DNA of 64,000 nucleotides from Metallyticus violacea (taxonomy: Eukaryota; Arthropoda; Insecta; Mantodea; Metallyticidae), in contig CM060843.1 in assembly GCA_030762175.1 (NCBI GenBank), positions 117,668,869-117,732,868 of the forward strand, read 5' to 3'. This document shows positions 49,501-61,258 of the stretch, one piece after another (position 1 is the stretch's first letter; each line of letters starts with the position of its first letter). The notes under the pieces were generated by a model. That model did no database searches. It was not told the origin of the DNA and saw nothing but the letters and a program-made list of their open reading frames with translations. Made by a program: the position numbers and the translations under genes.

Positions 49501-50450
49501 TGTAAAGTTGTTGCAGGTCAATGCAAATTTCTTTAAAATACGTTAGAAATGTGTGACTAAAAATGACATCACTTCGAACAATTTCTGTAACACGGACTAG
49601 TACTTGTCACGAACCGATACTTTGTGAAAAAAGTTAAGCGAGTTCAAATGCAAGGGGATCATTTCATTGTATGAGCTCAGACCATCGCGGCTTGCGGACG
49701 AAGGTCAGAAATAACTTTCTGAATTTTATTTTATTTTATAGCAAAATGATTATCAGAATCGTTCATCCATTACAGCTCTGCATCTCTTTGGTTTTATAGA
49801 AACAAGCTACTAATGTTCAAATTAGATATTACAAGTTATAAAACATAAAGTAGTATTAGGTGTATTTTTAATATTTTTCCAATATGTGAAATAATGTATT
49901 GATATATTATTTTTACGTATTATTGTATAGAATATATATATATATAAGTACAAATTTGAAAAATACAGCAGAACTCGAACCATTTTCATTTATCTATTTT
50001 TTCATAAACTATAGGCACCATAATTTTGAATTTTTGATTGTTTTTTTTTTTTTAAATTCTCCTTAAGGAGTAATAATATTAACAAGATGACAACTTTCGA
50101 TATAGAGCAAAGAAAGATTAAATACTAAAACGCAGGCAAAACAGTAAAACCTTTTATTTGATATATGAGTATTTTCGTTTTTTAAATGCACATAAATTTA
50201 ATTACCTAAAATATGTTGCAAATAATTATGGCTAGTGGAACATAGGATGTAGGATGTAGGATGTAGGTAGTCCTTTACGGGATGTAATGGGCTTTCAGCA
50301 CGAAGTAAAAAAATTACAAAATGTTTATCTCAACTTGCTTCCTTCTTTTGAAATATGACCATCTCCTTATCAACACCATTCGCACCCTTCGCAACAGTGA
50401 AATGCTTGAATTTTGTTTATCTATCTGCAGATGCTTACATTCATTTTGTA
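46510..50450. other. No supported gene, one GC-richer patch
   Basis: Mostly AT-rich. The patch at about 47020-47340 is GC-richer than its surroundings and carries a 70-codon minus frame (47098-47310) that I cannot assign. It might be another SINE or a real exon. A 7-bp repeat (aggatgt, about 3.5 copies) lies at 50241-50268. Confidence 0.5.
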
Positions 50451-50455
50451 ATTCT

Positions 50456-50700
50456 CCGCCACGAGTGACCGAAGTCGTTAAGACACAGTCTCATGAACGA
50501 GAGTTTTGGGGTTTGATTCCTACCAGCAAGTCCTCCTGAATTTCCAGGTTCTTCTTAGTCCTTATAAATGACAAATGCCGAGTAGTTATCCTAAACTTAG
50601 GTTGCAACGCTTCCTTCCTTAAAAAAATTCGCTCCCAATTTCCCATTTCAGTTCATATATCATCAGTGTACATCGACTGTGATATCTCAGCAGTAAAACT
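50456..50700 (+). mobile_element. SINE family C, better preserved copy
   Basis: A-box-like gagtgaccgaagtcgttaag at 50463-50482, ctcatgaacgagag, and B-box-like ggggtttgattcc, then the body shared with 13954-14130 (gcttccttccttaaaaaaat, cccatttcagttcatatatc). The head resembles a Ser/Leu tRNA but lacks a paired acceptor stem. Confidence 0.65.
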
Positions 50701-51261
50701 GAGCTTTTTAAAAATGCTGTAATTCATTGTTGCAGCGGCAGAGATAATTTATATTTAATTTCTTAATCATTTTGGTCAATCAAGATAAATCTGTCTCGCA
50801 GATAATCTCTCAGATAAAAGCCTATGAGGGTAAAATTCAAAGATCTTGACAGGGAAGCGATGGAATATTTCCTATCGAAATATTTCTTGTTCAAAATTAT
50901 ATCGAAACTTAGAGATCTGTTAGCTGAATGATCGTTTAGTTGAAAGAGCATGTCCTGAGAAATCATCAAGGAATATCTTCGAAAAGAAAGTCAGGCATTC
51001 TTTAAGATATTTGGAATAGTCTGTTGCAGTAACAGGAGCGGATGGCTTGCTCATTTGCTACCCGACATTTACAGAGTAATGCCCTTTGATATACCATTTA
51101 TTCTGCAACGAGGACTAAGGTCTCTAGAAAATTCCAAATATGATTCATCGGTTCATAAGCTTTGCCTTAAAACATCAACATTTGAACTATCAACCCAACT
51201 AAAGAAAGGAAGTTAAAAGAACGCTTTAAGATACCGTTTACTTGCCAAAAAAAAAAAGTAT

Positions 51262-51535
51262 ATTATTTTTTTATTGGTGTTTAACGCCCGTTTTTACTAA
51301 TGAGACACCACAGGAGGTGGACACTGGTAACACATGGGAAAGAATATTTTTTAAAGGAAGGAAGCGTTCCAGGCATAATTTTAGGGTACCTCCATTTTGA
51401 GGACAGGAAAAACCGGAAAAAATCTCAGTCAGGGAGGACGATCCTGGCGGGGTTCGAACCCGTGGCGGTAACGTTCTGTTATGATACTGGTTGTTATCAC
51501 TCCACAGACCTGTGCTCGACGGGAGAATTGTCAAG
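51262..51535 (-). mobile_element. SINE family B, best copy, minus orientation
   Basis: On the minus strand an A-box-like tgtggagtgataacaacc (about 51510) is followed by a B box gggttcgaaccccg (51449-51463), then tcctccctgactgagatttt, ttccggtttttcctgtcctc, and the 3' tail gtctcattagtaaaaacggg followed by cgttaaacaccaataaaa at 51262-51300. It matches fragments at 11705-11900 and 29215-29390. The overlapping 145-codon plus frame is a consequence of this insertion, not a gene. Confidence 0.8.
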
Positions 51536-51539
51536 TTGT

Positions 51540-54500
51540 AGCCTCAGAGTGTATAGGGTTCCGTTTTGTCTGTATGCGCACTCTCAGGATATTCTGCTGA
51601 TGTGCTCAGTTACAGTCCTCAACAAGATGTTCTTTAGCATACATGTCTTAGCCGATTTGATGAGTGCAACTGATCATGCTGGCAGGATCGTTGCTCCAGT
51701 TAGTGAAATAAACCACGACATGGCTGTAGTCTCCTGAAATCATTACCTATAATTACTTCTCGTCTCTCATCCTTAAGATAGTCTGCACACATTTTCATGG
51801 CACATCCACTTTTGACAGATTCTTAGGGAGCAATCTTGTTTATGTAGGGGCTGCACGGCAAACTTCCTCCTTCCCCTTGCCGTTCTGATCTGTTATAAGC
51901 ACTGTAAACAATTAACTCTGCGCTGAACTTTCATGGGGTGGGGAGCGCCAGCCCGCAACACTTTCGACTGCCCAGAGGGGAGCTTATACGGCAGGCAAAC
52001 TCTACCCTTCACAGGAAGCCTATAAACCCATTGCTTCAATTTTTCCACATTCTTGAAAATTATGTAAAGCAAAAGTTTACTGACTAGCTTTAAAGTTAGA
52101 CTGGTACAATGCTGTGCAACCAAATAACGAGAAAGCGCTTAATATTGCCACCTAAACAACAATAAAACGTACCATATGTTTTATTACCCTCCATGATGCA
52201 TGAAATGAAATCGTACTGGGGTTTAGGCAATCTTGCACGATCTCTAAACATCTAAATTATTCTCTTTATATCTATGGACAAAAGGTCCACCGCAATGACA
52301 TGGGTTGTATCACTGGCCTGGGGGAGGGGGTATTCCACAACAAACATTCTTCCTATTAGTAAATTAAATCCTGAATTTTGAAAACAAAGGAAGGGACATA
52401 ATGGGATCTTTCACAAATAATACTATATGTGTTGCAAATGACTTATTTGTATTTTATTAAACTAAATATATTTTACATAATTAGAAAGGATTTTACGTAC
52501 AAAATGGGGTTGATCTGACGTGTGGTGTCTCGATGGCTGACTTCTCTCCCCTGTCGTTGTAAAACCAAAAGCAACCGTTACACATACCGCGTCTACCAAT
52601 CGCTATCCTCCTCTTTTATTCTTATTTAACGGACTTGTTTAACCTTTTAAACCAACTGTCCTACACTCTGTTTTTAATATTAACTCTATTGTAGGTTTAC
52701 AATGGTACTACCTTGTCCATGTCTCATTTTTAATGCCATTTTTATAATTACCACACATTTGGGGCTTTAATGAACATGAAAAATAATTTCTAATGCCAAG
52801 GTACAATAAGACAAAAATGAGGAAAATTGCCTAAGTTTTCAAGATTCGTTATTAAATTAACGGAAAAGAGTCATCTATCATTAACTAAATATTCTCAATA
52901 CTGCTTTCACTGAATATTTAAAACAGACATAATAATTGTGACCTTTGCATATGCTTGCTTCTAAAATACAGCGTATATCACTTGCTATTGACTCTTGCTT
53001 TTCCTTTAAAACATTTAAACTAATAATTCACTGATATTTTATAAGAGCATACCATCATATAAGAGAAAACGATGATTTGATAGAAACCGTTGAAAGTACT
53101 TTATGTTAAACAACAATATCATGTAAGACTTTAAATCATTTATTTGAAATCACTGATTCAATCCTCTAATCTTTATTAAAACATAATAAATATTTTGAGC
53201 TCCAAAATACTCACTCGTGTTGTTAGTTTAATATGCTTACGTCAAATGGATATTAAATCTTTAGTAGCTTATTCTTCCGTATGAAATAACTCAGCAACAC
53301 AATGGGAACAACAGTCTCAGTTTTGCCCGAATATTTTCTTACAGTTTCACAAGTTCTTAGTTTTTTTAGATACATATTTCCTTTCTGCGTATTAAAATGG
53401 AATAAAATAGGCGGGATAGGATGAAGTTGTATTGATAACCAAAGTCCTTTATAAATGAAACGATCTTCAAAGAAGGAAACTAATTCAGCTACGATGAACT
53501 TGGACGTGTGGCATGTGGTGCTATTTTACTGAAAATTATCATTAAGGAGTTCTTGTTCAATTGTTACAAAACTCATAGAACTTTCAATTTCTATGGAAGA
53601 AGGTGAGGCTAAAATTAAACACAGAGCACAAAGCCCTATTTTGTGCATCATGGATGGAAATTAACACAAACACAAATACCGGCATTCTGAAATTTGACAT
53701 ATCCATTTAGATATACTCTTTTGCCGAAAGACTACACCCAATATGCATCGTTCAAGATTTTTATTCTTCCATAGCAATAAAAAGATATTCACGCAGCTTT
53801 GCTTTTCATTTTCCCAGCTCGTTGACATGTACATGTGGAAAATCCTTTCTGTTACAATTTCCGCAAACATTTCTATGGGGAGTCCAGCAGTCTTTCACCT
53901 CCTGTACCGTTGCTTCTTGCAGTGTCGAACTTTTCCCTCCGTGTTCCCATAATTTTCTGTTCTTCTCTAGAAACTCAACGGAGGATTATATCTCTGGCTT
54001 CTAAACTCCAAATTGCATTATAAATTGCCTTTTGACATACCTCTAGGGATGCAGCATTCCGGTACATGCGTGCAATAAACATGTTTTGGTTTACTGTCTA
54101 CAAATTCAAAGCATAATGCAAATACAAATACTTGTAACGGACCAGGTAATAAATTTATAACCTGACTCAAATGAAATGTGTAAGAATTCAATTGTAAAAA
54201 TAATACTAACTACAGCTAGGAAACAAATGCTTTGCAGTTTTATAAATCAATTTATATTTTATTAGTGCTGTTGATATTACATGGAAATAAACATTGTTTA
54301 ATTTGCGGAAATGATTAAGCTAGGCGACAACCGTATATGAGTTTTCTAAGATACAGGAAAATATACAAGAACAAAAATGCATTTTTAAGAAGAATAAAAA
54401 TAGTTTATTTATGTAATAAAATAAAATAAAATAAAGGGCATTTGACGTCCTATGTCATTGAGATTGAAAATAGCAAGACTTCTATGCATTTTTACAAACT

Positions 54501-54776
54501 ACAAACCAGAGTGATTAAAAAAGTATTGGATGCCATAGAAAACGCTTAACGGAACACATGGTATATTTTCACCGACAGAAATGTGCATAGCATGAAGAAT
54601 GGATTTCTTGCACAGTGTACCTTCTCTTCATTGCATTCGTTAGTAGCTGTTTAATATGGTACAGTATATTTATTTTTCATCAGTTTTTCTACTGTGGCTT
54701 CACAGATGGAGAACGTTGCTGATGTATGAGATAAAACGATAAATTGCGAAGAAAAGTTCAAGACCGAAGTATAGAG
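51540..54776. other. No supported feature
   Basis: AT-rich apart from a GC-richer patch at about 51860-52010. Overlapping plus and minus frames at 53661-54023 have no recognisable domain. Confidence 0.5.
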
Positions 54777-54802
54777 TACAAGGGTAGGTCCCTAAGTTTC
54801 CG

Positions 54803-54831
54803 GTCTCGCCGATAAGGATTATCGGCGAGAC
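54803..54831 (+). other. Perfect 13-bp-arm hairpin inside the mariner left end
   Basis: gtctcgccgataa, loop gga, ttatcggcgagac. It is GC-rich and perfectly paired, next to the terminal repeat and about 130 bp before the transposase start. Confidence 0.9.
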
Positions 54832-54960
54832 GCTTATGACCCTTATCTGGTGTCATACCTTATCTGTTAAGTAAATAATTGCAGCTGTAACTTCCGCTCC
54901 GCTGTGTTCAGTTGTTAAGATATAGTTGCATAAAGAAGGCTATGTGTAGAAGATTGTGAC

Positions 54961-56009
54961 ATGTGCAAAATCGAACTGTTACTAAGTTCTGCACAAAAGA
55001 AGGGCTTACTTCAAATAAATTAAACAGCGATTGGACGATGTATATGGGGAAGCATCCCCCTCATATTCTACCGTAAAAGAATGGGCCAAACTTTTTCGAA
55101 TGGATCGAGAAACCATTAAAGACGAAGAGCATGCAGGTCGGCCCTTGGAGGTGCTCACTCCTGAAAATACCGCTGTTCCACGTGGAAGGAGAAATTATGG
55201 AAGACCAGCTATTCAAAGTTACAGAAATAGCAGAAAGGTTGGGCCTTTCTAAAACAACAGTCCTTCGAATTATTCATGAACATTTAAACATGAATAAGGT
55301 TAGTGCAAGATGGGTGCCTAGACATCTTTCCTCAGCGCAAAAGTAGCAACGAGTCATCTGTTGTGAGGCATTTTTGGAGCTCTGCCGTGGCAACGAGAGA
55401 GGAGTTCTGCAAACCATTGTTACAGGAGATGAAACTATTGTCCTCTACTATGATCCCCTGTCCAAAAGAGAATCAATGGAGTGGCAGGCGTAAACCTGGC
55501 GAAGCCCGCCTCTAAAGACCAAGATCACTCAGTTAACCAAGATCATGGTCACAATCTTTTGGGACTATGAAGAAATACTCTTCATTGACCTCAAGTAGAG
55601 GAATACCACAGTAAATGGGGAGTACCATGCTGGTATACTGCACAGACTGCATCCTTCCTTCCATCAAAGGGAAAAGGCGAAGAAAGCTGATGGTGGTGTG
55701 CGCCTTCTTCACGACAACGCGCCTGTGCACACAGCTCTTGTTGCAGAGGAAGCTGTGAAGATATGTCGCTTCAAGGAGATCGATCATCCACCATACAACC
55801 CAGATATAACTCCCAGTGACTATTTCCTCTTCTCAAAATTCAAGAAGGAACTTCGAGGAAGGAAATTTAAGCGTGACGAAGAAGTGTGGATGCTGTTTAT
55901 GCCCATTTTGCAAACAAGACTTCTGACTATTTTTGGTGAGGGGATTGAAATGTTAATTCAACGAGATAAAAAGCGTATTGCAATAAAGGGTAACTATATT
56001 GAAAAGTAA
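54961..56009 (+). pseudogene. mariner transposase, near full length, frameshifted
   Basis: The span from the ATG at 54961 to the stop at 56009 is about 349 codons, normal for mariner. The frame reads FCTKEGL, then VYGEASPSYSTVKEWAKLFR, KVTEIAERLGLSKTTVLRII, and NMNKVSARWVPRHLSSAQK: two helix-turn-helix motifs and the linker. The catalytic domain follows with TGDETIVLYYDPLSKRESME, IMVTIFWDYE, LLHDNAPVHTALVAEEA and HPPYNPDITPSDYFLF, then a C-terminal RIAIKGNYIEK. All three catalytic Asp codons survive (55428-55430, 55713-55715, 55818-55820), and the last two are 34 residues apart (D,D34D). Breaks: frameshifts near 55000, 55182 and 55490, and stops at about 55346 and 55599. It is decayed but recent compared with the other relics. 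Confidence 0.92.
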
Positions 56010-56079
56010 AATATAGTTTTTTTTTCTTTATCATACCTAGAAAATGGTTAGGCGGAAACTTCTGGACCTACACTCGTAT

Positions 56080-57410
56080 CTTCAGGAGCACTTGTTTACA
56101 ACATTGTTGCCACTACTTTTCAAATGCCCAAGTATAATCTATTACAGGCATATTTGTCGCTGTTCTTCCTCTCTAGCAGTAAGGGATTAAACATCTTGTT
56201 TCTTACCACATCTTGTGCCTGTAACACCTTTACACGAGTAAAACTTGAACTGAAATTGCACGGTGGCGGCATATGCACGAACCAGCGCTCATTTTTCTTA
56301 GTTACGTTCTTGTTGTTAAAGAGATGCTTCTGGGGGCCATCAGAACTGTTTTACATGCAACCAAGTGGCAGCAGCTGAATATGGGAGTTAGGAGTAAGAC
56401 CGCCCACTCGTCTAGCCCCGTTTCCCAAAACTCCTGTAAATGGAGGCAATATAAATCACTCCGTACTTTTCTCCGTGCTCTCGTTGGTGGAGGGCGGGGG
56501 AGTGAGAACAAAAAGGAGAGAAAGAGGGAGAGAGTTTATAATCTGGTTTAACTACAGCCCACCTCCGTCGTAAAAATTAACTGCCTACAGAACGTGTCAA
56601 ATACACAGAAGGTGGAAATAAATATGGTCTGCGGTTTAAGTCAAATATTCAGTAAATAACTTTAATTTACTGGACCGCTTAAACGTTTCCGGTGCTTGGT
56701 AGGAATGCACGTGAAGCAGGTGAAGCGCGATATTTATCGTGTTTCCTCTTAGAAGTTGTCCGTAAGCACAGAGAGAGAGAGAGAGAGAGAGACAAAAAAT
56801 TAAATTTTCCATTTTGTAATGTCTAGCTGTAGTTTTCAGAGTCAATCAGTTCATTTGCTCAGATCAACAAATACCTCTTAGCATCTTCCCATGCATTAGA
56901 ATTTTGCTTAGCCATCATTAGTGCTGGAACCAACAAAGACTTGCAAAAGGGTTGCACCAGTAAATAAACTGCAATTAGATAGGTGTTCTAAAAATTAATA
57001 AACTATTTAATTGATTTCTCATTATGGATGAACTATGAAGTACATCTGATACAATAAACCTAATTATTCATGAGGTTTCAGCTACCAAACTCCTTATAAA
57101 AAGCGTAAGAAATATTATTCATCTCTCTTCGTGGTCACGCAAACAAAATAAAACAAAAATCCCCGCAAAATAGGAATGCAGTTGTGTAGAATCTGAGCTT
57201 TTAGGAGTTACTACAAGGAATGATGGTTAAATAAAATAAACATCACTAGATAAGGGCTTAGGAAAAATTGCTAAACAAGACTTTGCTAGTCGCTCTTGAT
57301 TGTCCTAATAAATTCAACTATCTTTTGTTTTTACAGTTTTTCATCTTCTTTCCTTGAGTTTCAACATTGCTTTTTACATACGGTGTTTGATGCAGACTTA
57401 ATTCAAATTC
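56080..57410. other. No supported gene
   Basis: It contains a (GA)11 tract at 56771-56792 and a purine-rich stretch at about 56490-56530. Short frames at 56124-56551 are not recognisable. Confidence 0.55.
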
Positions 57411-57414
57411 TCTG

Positions 57415-57780
57415 TTGAATTCACTTCATCAGTCTCCTCTATCACCACCACTTTATCTTCTGGATATAAATCTATGTGGTTCATCTTTCCTCGCATATAT
57501 TCACATAAAACTTACAGATCTTCAACAGTACATATATTTCGAGAGTTGTCATCCCTTACACACTAAGAGGTCTATTTTCTTTTCTTCCTCAATTCATGGC
57601 CACCGCCTTTGCAAAAATGCTCCATTTCTAGATATCTATACATGCAACTTGGCACAAAGGCTCCAAAACCGGAAATATTCTTTCCGTCTTGCAAGCCTGC
57701 ATCCTCCCAGCGCCAGCGCACAAAAATTCCAGTGCAGACCTAAGACGTACGACCAGGAATTCTTCAATCTCATAAATGTT
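57415..57780 (+). pseudogene. Penelope-like retroelement relic, post-palm region of reverse transcriptase
   Basis: The plus frame reads LLDINLCGSSFLAYIHIKLT and DLQQYIYFESCHPLHTKRSI, followed by FFSSSIHGHRLCKNAPFLD. In Penelope-like elements the reverse transcriptase has, after its palm, an F-L-D-(I/V) strand, then K-P-T-D-x-x-x-Y-L, S-x-H-P-x-H-x-K-x-S-I-P-(Y/F)-S and a helix containing R-I-C. This is the same order and spacing, with the K-P-T-D now K-L-T-D. The remainder of the 159-codon frame to 57894 has no clear match. The palm with the catalytic Asp residues and the GIY-YIG nuclease are missing, so it is a 5'- and 3'-truncated copy. Confidence 0.65.
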
Positions 57781-57899
57781 TATAGTCCTTCAAAATATTG
57801 TTACTGCATTTTATCGTTACACCTTTCCACGAGAGATTTCTCAAAGCCCGTGCCCTGTCTTACCTCAGGAACTCTTTCGGCTCACGAGTTTTAAATGTA

Positions 57900-58690
57900 T
57901 ACAGTTAAAACGTTTTACTTTTTTCTTATTTACTATTTATCACTTATTTACTATATACATACGCGCGCAACGTGGAAGTGGAACTAGTATTTAACCAGAA
58001 AGCTCGTATACAGGATGTTTTGAGAAATTTTTGTTTAAATACATTTTGCCATAGAGCTCCGATTTGTATTGTACAATTCGATTCTTACTTAATTTTTTGA
58101 CTTCTGCAGCTGCAAAACAACGAAAGAATGCGGTCGTTAACAGCTTCTCCAGACATTAACATGATAATTCATAATGACAATTAGACATAACATATTTAAA
58201 AAATGAGAGTTTTAGGGCATCTGTTAAAAAAAAACTATTTACAATTACGTAGACAGCTGATAGAGGTTGCGATGGGAATGAATAGGACAGGAAATTGATA
58301 ATATAGTGAAGCAGAGGATGTTACTGCGACCATTCGGCAGTTTTCGCTACCTTTCGAGACTGCCGTTGCAGATGCATTACTGACATATGCAGCACAACGA
58401 AGTTGAAGATATCTGTTAAACACACACAAACACAATATTTTATTCTTGAATCTTCAATTTTTGTCATGTTTAGTTTCTGCTACTTTATCTAAAATAGGCT
58501 TTATGTATTTATAATTGTAAACTACAAAGTTCCTTTTTTTTATATATATACTTAAAGCAAAGTTGGAGGATGATTGGAAACAAAGACCAGAATGCAGAGA
58601 CAAAATGTACTTTTTAAAATAGATAATATGTAATTCGGTTTTTGCGGAATGAACCTGCAATTGTAGGATGAATCTAAATAGAAAAAATTG
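57900..58690. other. No supported feature
   Basis: AT-rich. A transposon-terminus-like acaggatgttttgagaaatt occurs at about 58010, but no body adjoins it. Confidence 0.5.
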
Positions 58691-58697
58691 GGAAAAC

Positions 58698-58765
58698 ATG
58701 GCCGGGATTCAATCCACTGGTCTTTGGCATAAATTGCCGACGCTCTAATCGCCCGCTTCTTGACA
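58698..58765 (-). mobile_element. tRNA-like SINE head (related to the 22-kb array)
   Basis: catggccgggattcaatcca on the plus strand matches the start of the second unit at 22462 (catggccgggattcgaacc). Minus-strand B box and a weak A box (cgattagagcgtcggc). Only the head is recognisable. Confidence 0.55.
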
Positions 58766-59246
58766 AAATCGTACAAACTTCTCTCATTTGAACCTCTATA
58801 CGCTGGTTATCTTGTTTAGATAGTTTATCTTTAATAGTCCACTAGAACGTTCGAGTACATATAGCAGGCCTTCTGTTTAACATATAAAATATAAAAGTTA
58901 ACCCTTATAGTACGATTGACTATAAGTACTTAGGGATAAAATATTTGTAAATAGATCTTCAGGGTACATAGACTTGGATGGAATAAGTTTGCGGTAATGG
59001 CGGTACGATAATGGCGTAAAGTTAAAGAGTCTGTATGATGAGCCTGCAGTTCTCCACAGGTTTCGTATCTACTAGAAAATATAGTTAGGCACCTTATATA
59101 AGACACAGGTGGATCGCTTCCTCTAGACTAAGCGACATAACAGGATAAATCGGTTAACTGTTGTTGGAGTATTAGTTCGACTTTCAGAGATTTTATAGCA
59201 CTAATTCTTGAAAAGCTGATAATAAACTATTGCTTTACGCTCATGA

Positions 59247-59361
59247 AACCTCAAGCCTGAAAGAAGAGGTCTCTCAGCAAAATTTATCGGCCGTTTCATT
59301 CCGTGATTTGAATGAGACACTGATGACCTGAGATGTTAAAGAGCGTCCGTAAATAAAACAA
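59247..59361 (+). mobile_element. SINE family A, 3' half
   Basis: tcaagcctgaaagaagaggt, then caaaatttatcggccgtttc, gatgacctgagatgttaaag and agcgtccgtaaataaaac: the 3' half of family A, 5' truncated, with a well preserved tail. Confidence 0.85.
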
Positions 59362-59548
59362 AGTAACTATCGTTCGTGAAGCAGATTTGAAAATATTCTG
59401 AGGCTTTAACAGTTGTTTATCAGAATCTATTTCTACTACTTTATCACCATATAATTCCGCTATATTTCTTCGTGACCACATGTTCCGTATCTTAAATTAA
59501 TTGTCTGAGACCACTCTTTTGTTTTATTATCATCATTCATAGCAAAAT

Positions 59549-59770
59549 AGTCGGCGCCATGATCGAGTGGTTAGATTGCTCATCTCCTACCTGGCGACTC
59601 GGTTTCGATCCCAGCGGCTGTAAGTGGGATTTGTGGCGGACCACGCTTCTCGGATACTCCGGTTTCCACTGCCATTGTTCATTACTGCGGAAGGCAACGG
59701 GAGGCTATAACAGTATCCCTCCCCAGAAACACAACATGATATGCTTAGTGTGTAGTGAAGGACCAACAAT
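59549..59770 (+). mobile_element. tRNA-headed SINE (family G)
   Basis: A box gatcgagtggttagattgct (59561-59580) and B box cggtttcgatcccagcgg (59600-59617) at good spacing, followed by a GC-richer body (tgggatttgtggcggaccac, aaggcaacgggaggctataa) to about 59770. No second copy is in the window. No paired acceptor stem is seen, so it is not a tRNA gene. Confidence 0.7.
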
Positions 59771-59774
59771 GTAA

Positions 59775-61195
59775 ATAAGTGGATAGAAAGCTGTGGCATA
59801 TTCACGTGATTAAATGCATTTTGAAAAGTTAGAAGACTAATTTTCAAATAATTTAATGAAAAATATTCTGTCCAGTCAGTTTTAATATACAACGCCGCAG
59901 CGTATGGGGAATATTGCGAGTAGGTTGAGCTGGTGGATTTTGAATTGTCTACTTACGTTGCTCACAAATGAAAATATAACAAAAGTGCGTTGTTCGAGAT
60001 TCTCCAAACGACACATTCGTTGGCCTTAAATGTATGTAACAGTGCTAGCCAACAAAAATCAGTTCAAGTACGCAGTGAGTAATAAAGTATGCTTTTGTTA
60101 CTTTGTTGTTTTTCATTTTGCATACTAAATATTATCAGAAATTTTAAAGAAAAAACAACCTATAGGATTAATGTACTAATGCGTTGTTGGTCCTTATTCT
60201 TCTACTTATAATCAGTAGGCATTCGATTTTCTAAGCACCAAAACCAGAATAAAATGTAATGAAATTATCTTGATACTGAGCAATATGTGGGAGGGGTATG
60301 TAGATCACGAGGTATAAACTACCTTCTCCCCTTGGGTCTGTCATAAATCAGTTCTTATTTATAGTTGTGCCTGATTGTGTATCATAGCTTTTATTTTTGC
60401 TTTTGTATTGGCGCAGTAGTTAGTTAAATGCTTAATAATTTCGATGCCTAATAATCAGGATACGGCCTAGGTTACAACCTCATACTAAAAATAGGATGTT
60501 ATTTGCAATTTTAAAATTGGTAAAATAAAGGGTGAAGGGGTGAAATCAAAAAAAAAAAAAAATCAACATTTGTTGAAAACCTCAGGGCATTAATGGATTG
60601 TTATTTTTAATTTTGTCAGAATAAAAAATAAGTTACTTGTAGGATGAAAAGAATATATTTCTTTTGAGTAAAATAGAAATTATTAACATTACAGCAACCT
60701 GGGACCTTTGACTTACCAGCTAACTTTCAGTTCTTTCTCTATGTTATGTGCCATTTGGAAGCAATTTATTACCAATTATATAAAATGTGCAATAGTGTTA
60801 TAATATTACTCAGTCAAAATTTAAACATTAATGACAAAAATTCACGTAAAAATAAATTGGCGGTAACAAACATTTGCATCCTATTTAACTTTTTTAAAGT
60901 GGGATAAAGTGGAATTTAGAGGGTGAAACCAAAAATATAATAAACATTTGTATTAAACTTCCACCTCAATTTTTAACTTGACTTTTTATTCCTTTGTTTA
61001 GTCTTTTTTTTTAAAAAAAAACGCCTCCTTTCACGAACGGCAACGGAGAAAAACGAGTGGCATTTGCAACAAATGCAGGCATATGGAATAGTTGTAATGC
61101 AGGAAACGAGCAATTGTACGCAAAATTAACTTTTAGGGTGCATGTAGTAGTAAATAGCATTCAATATACAACAAAATAAAATAAGAAATTGTAAT
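59775..61195. other. No supported gene, weak direct repeats
   Basis: Two loosely similar A-rich blocks (agggtgaaggggtgaaatca with aacatttgt at 60529-60580, and gagggtgaaaccaaaaatat with aacatttgt at 60905-60955) lie 380 bp apart. Nothing else is supported. Confidence 0.5.
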
Positions 61196-61198
61196 TTA

Positions 61199-61218
61199 CC
61201 AATGTAACACGCAAAGTA

Positions 61219-61258
<40 letters not shown>

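Larger units (their letters stand above)
54779..56076 (+). mobile_element. Near-complete mariner element with terminal inverted repeats
   Basis: The left end caagggtaggtccctaagtt begins at 54779 and the right end, read inward on the other strand, is cgagtgtaggtccagaagtt from 56076. They match at 20 of 25 positions. TA dinucleotides flank both sides (54777-54778, 56077-56078), the signature of Tc1/mariner insertion. The length of 1298 bp is the usual size for an intact mariner. It holds one transposase gene and a strong hairpin just inside the left repeat. Confidence 0.92.

Noticed and set aside
50241..50268. 7-bp repeat containing TAGG, considered as telomere-like
   Set aside because: The unit is aggatgt, only about 3.5 copies, and not the arthropod TTAGG telomere repeat.
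51300..51737. 145-codon plus-strand frame
   Set aside because: Its first half is the reverse strand of a family-B SINE and the second half has no recognisable motif.
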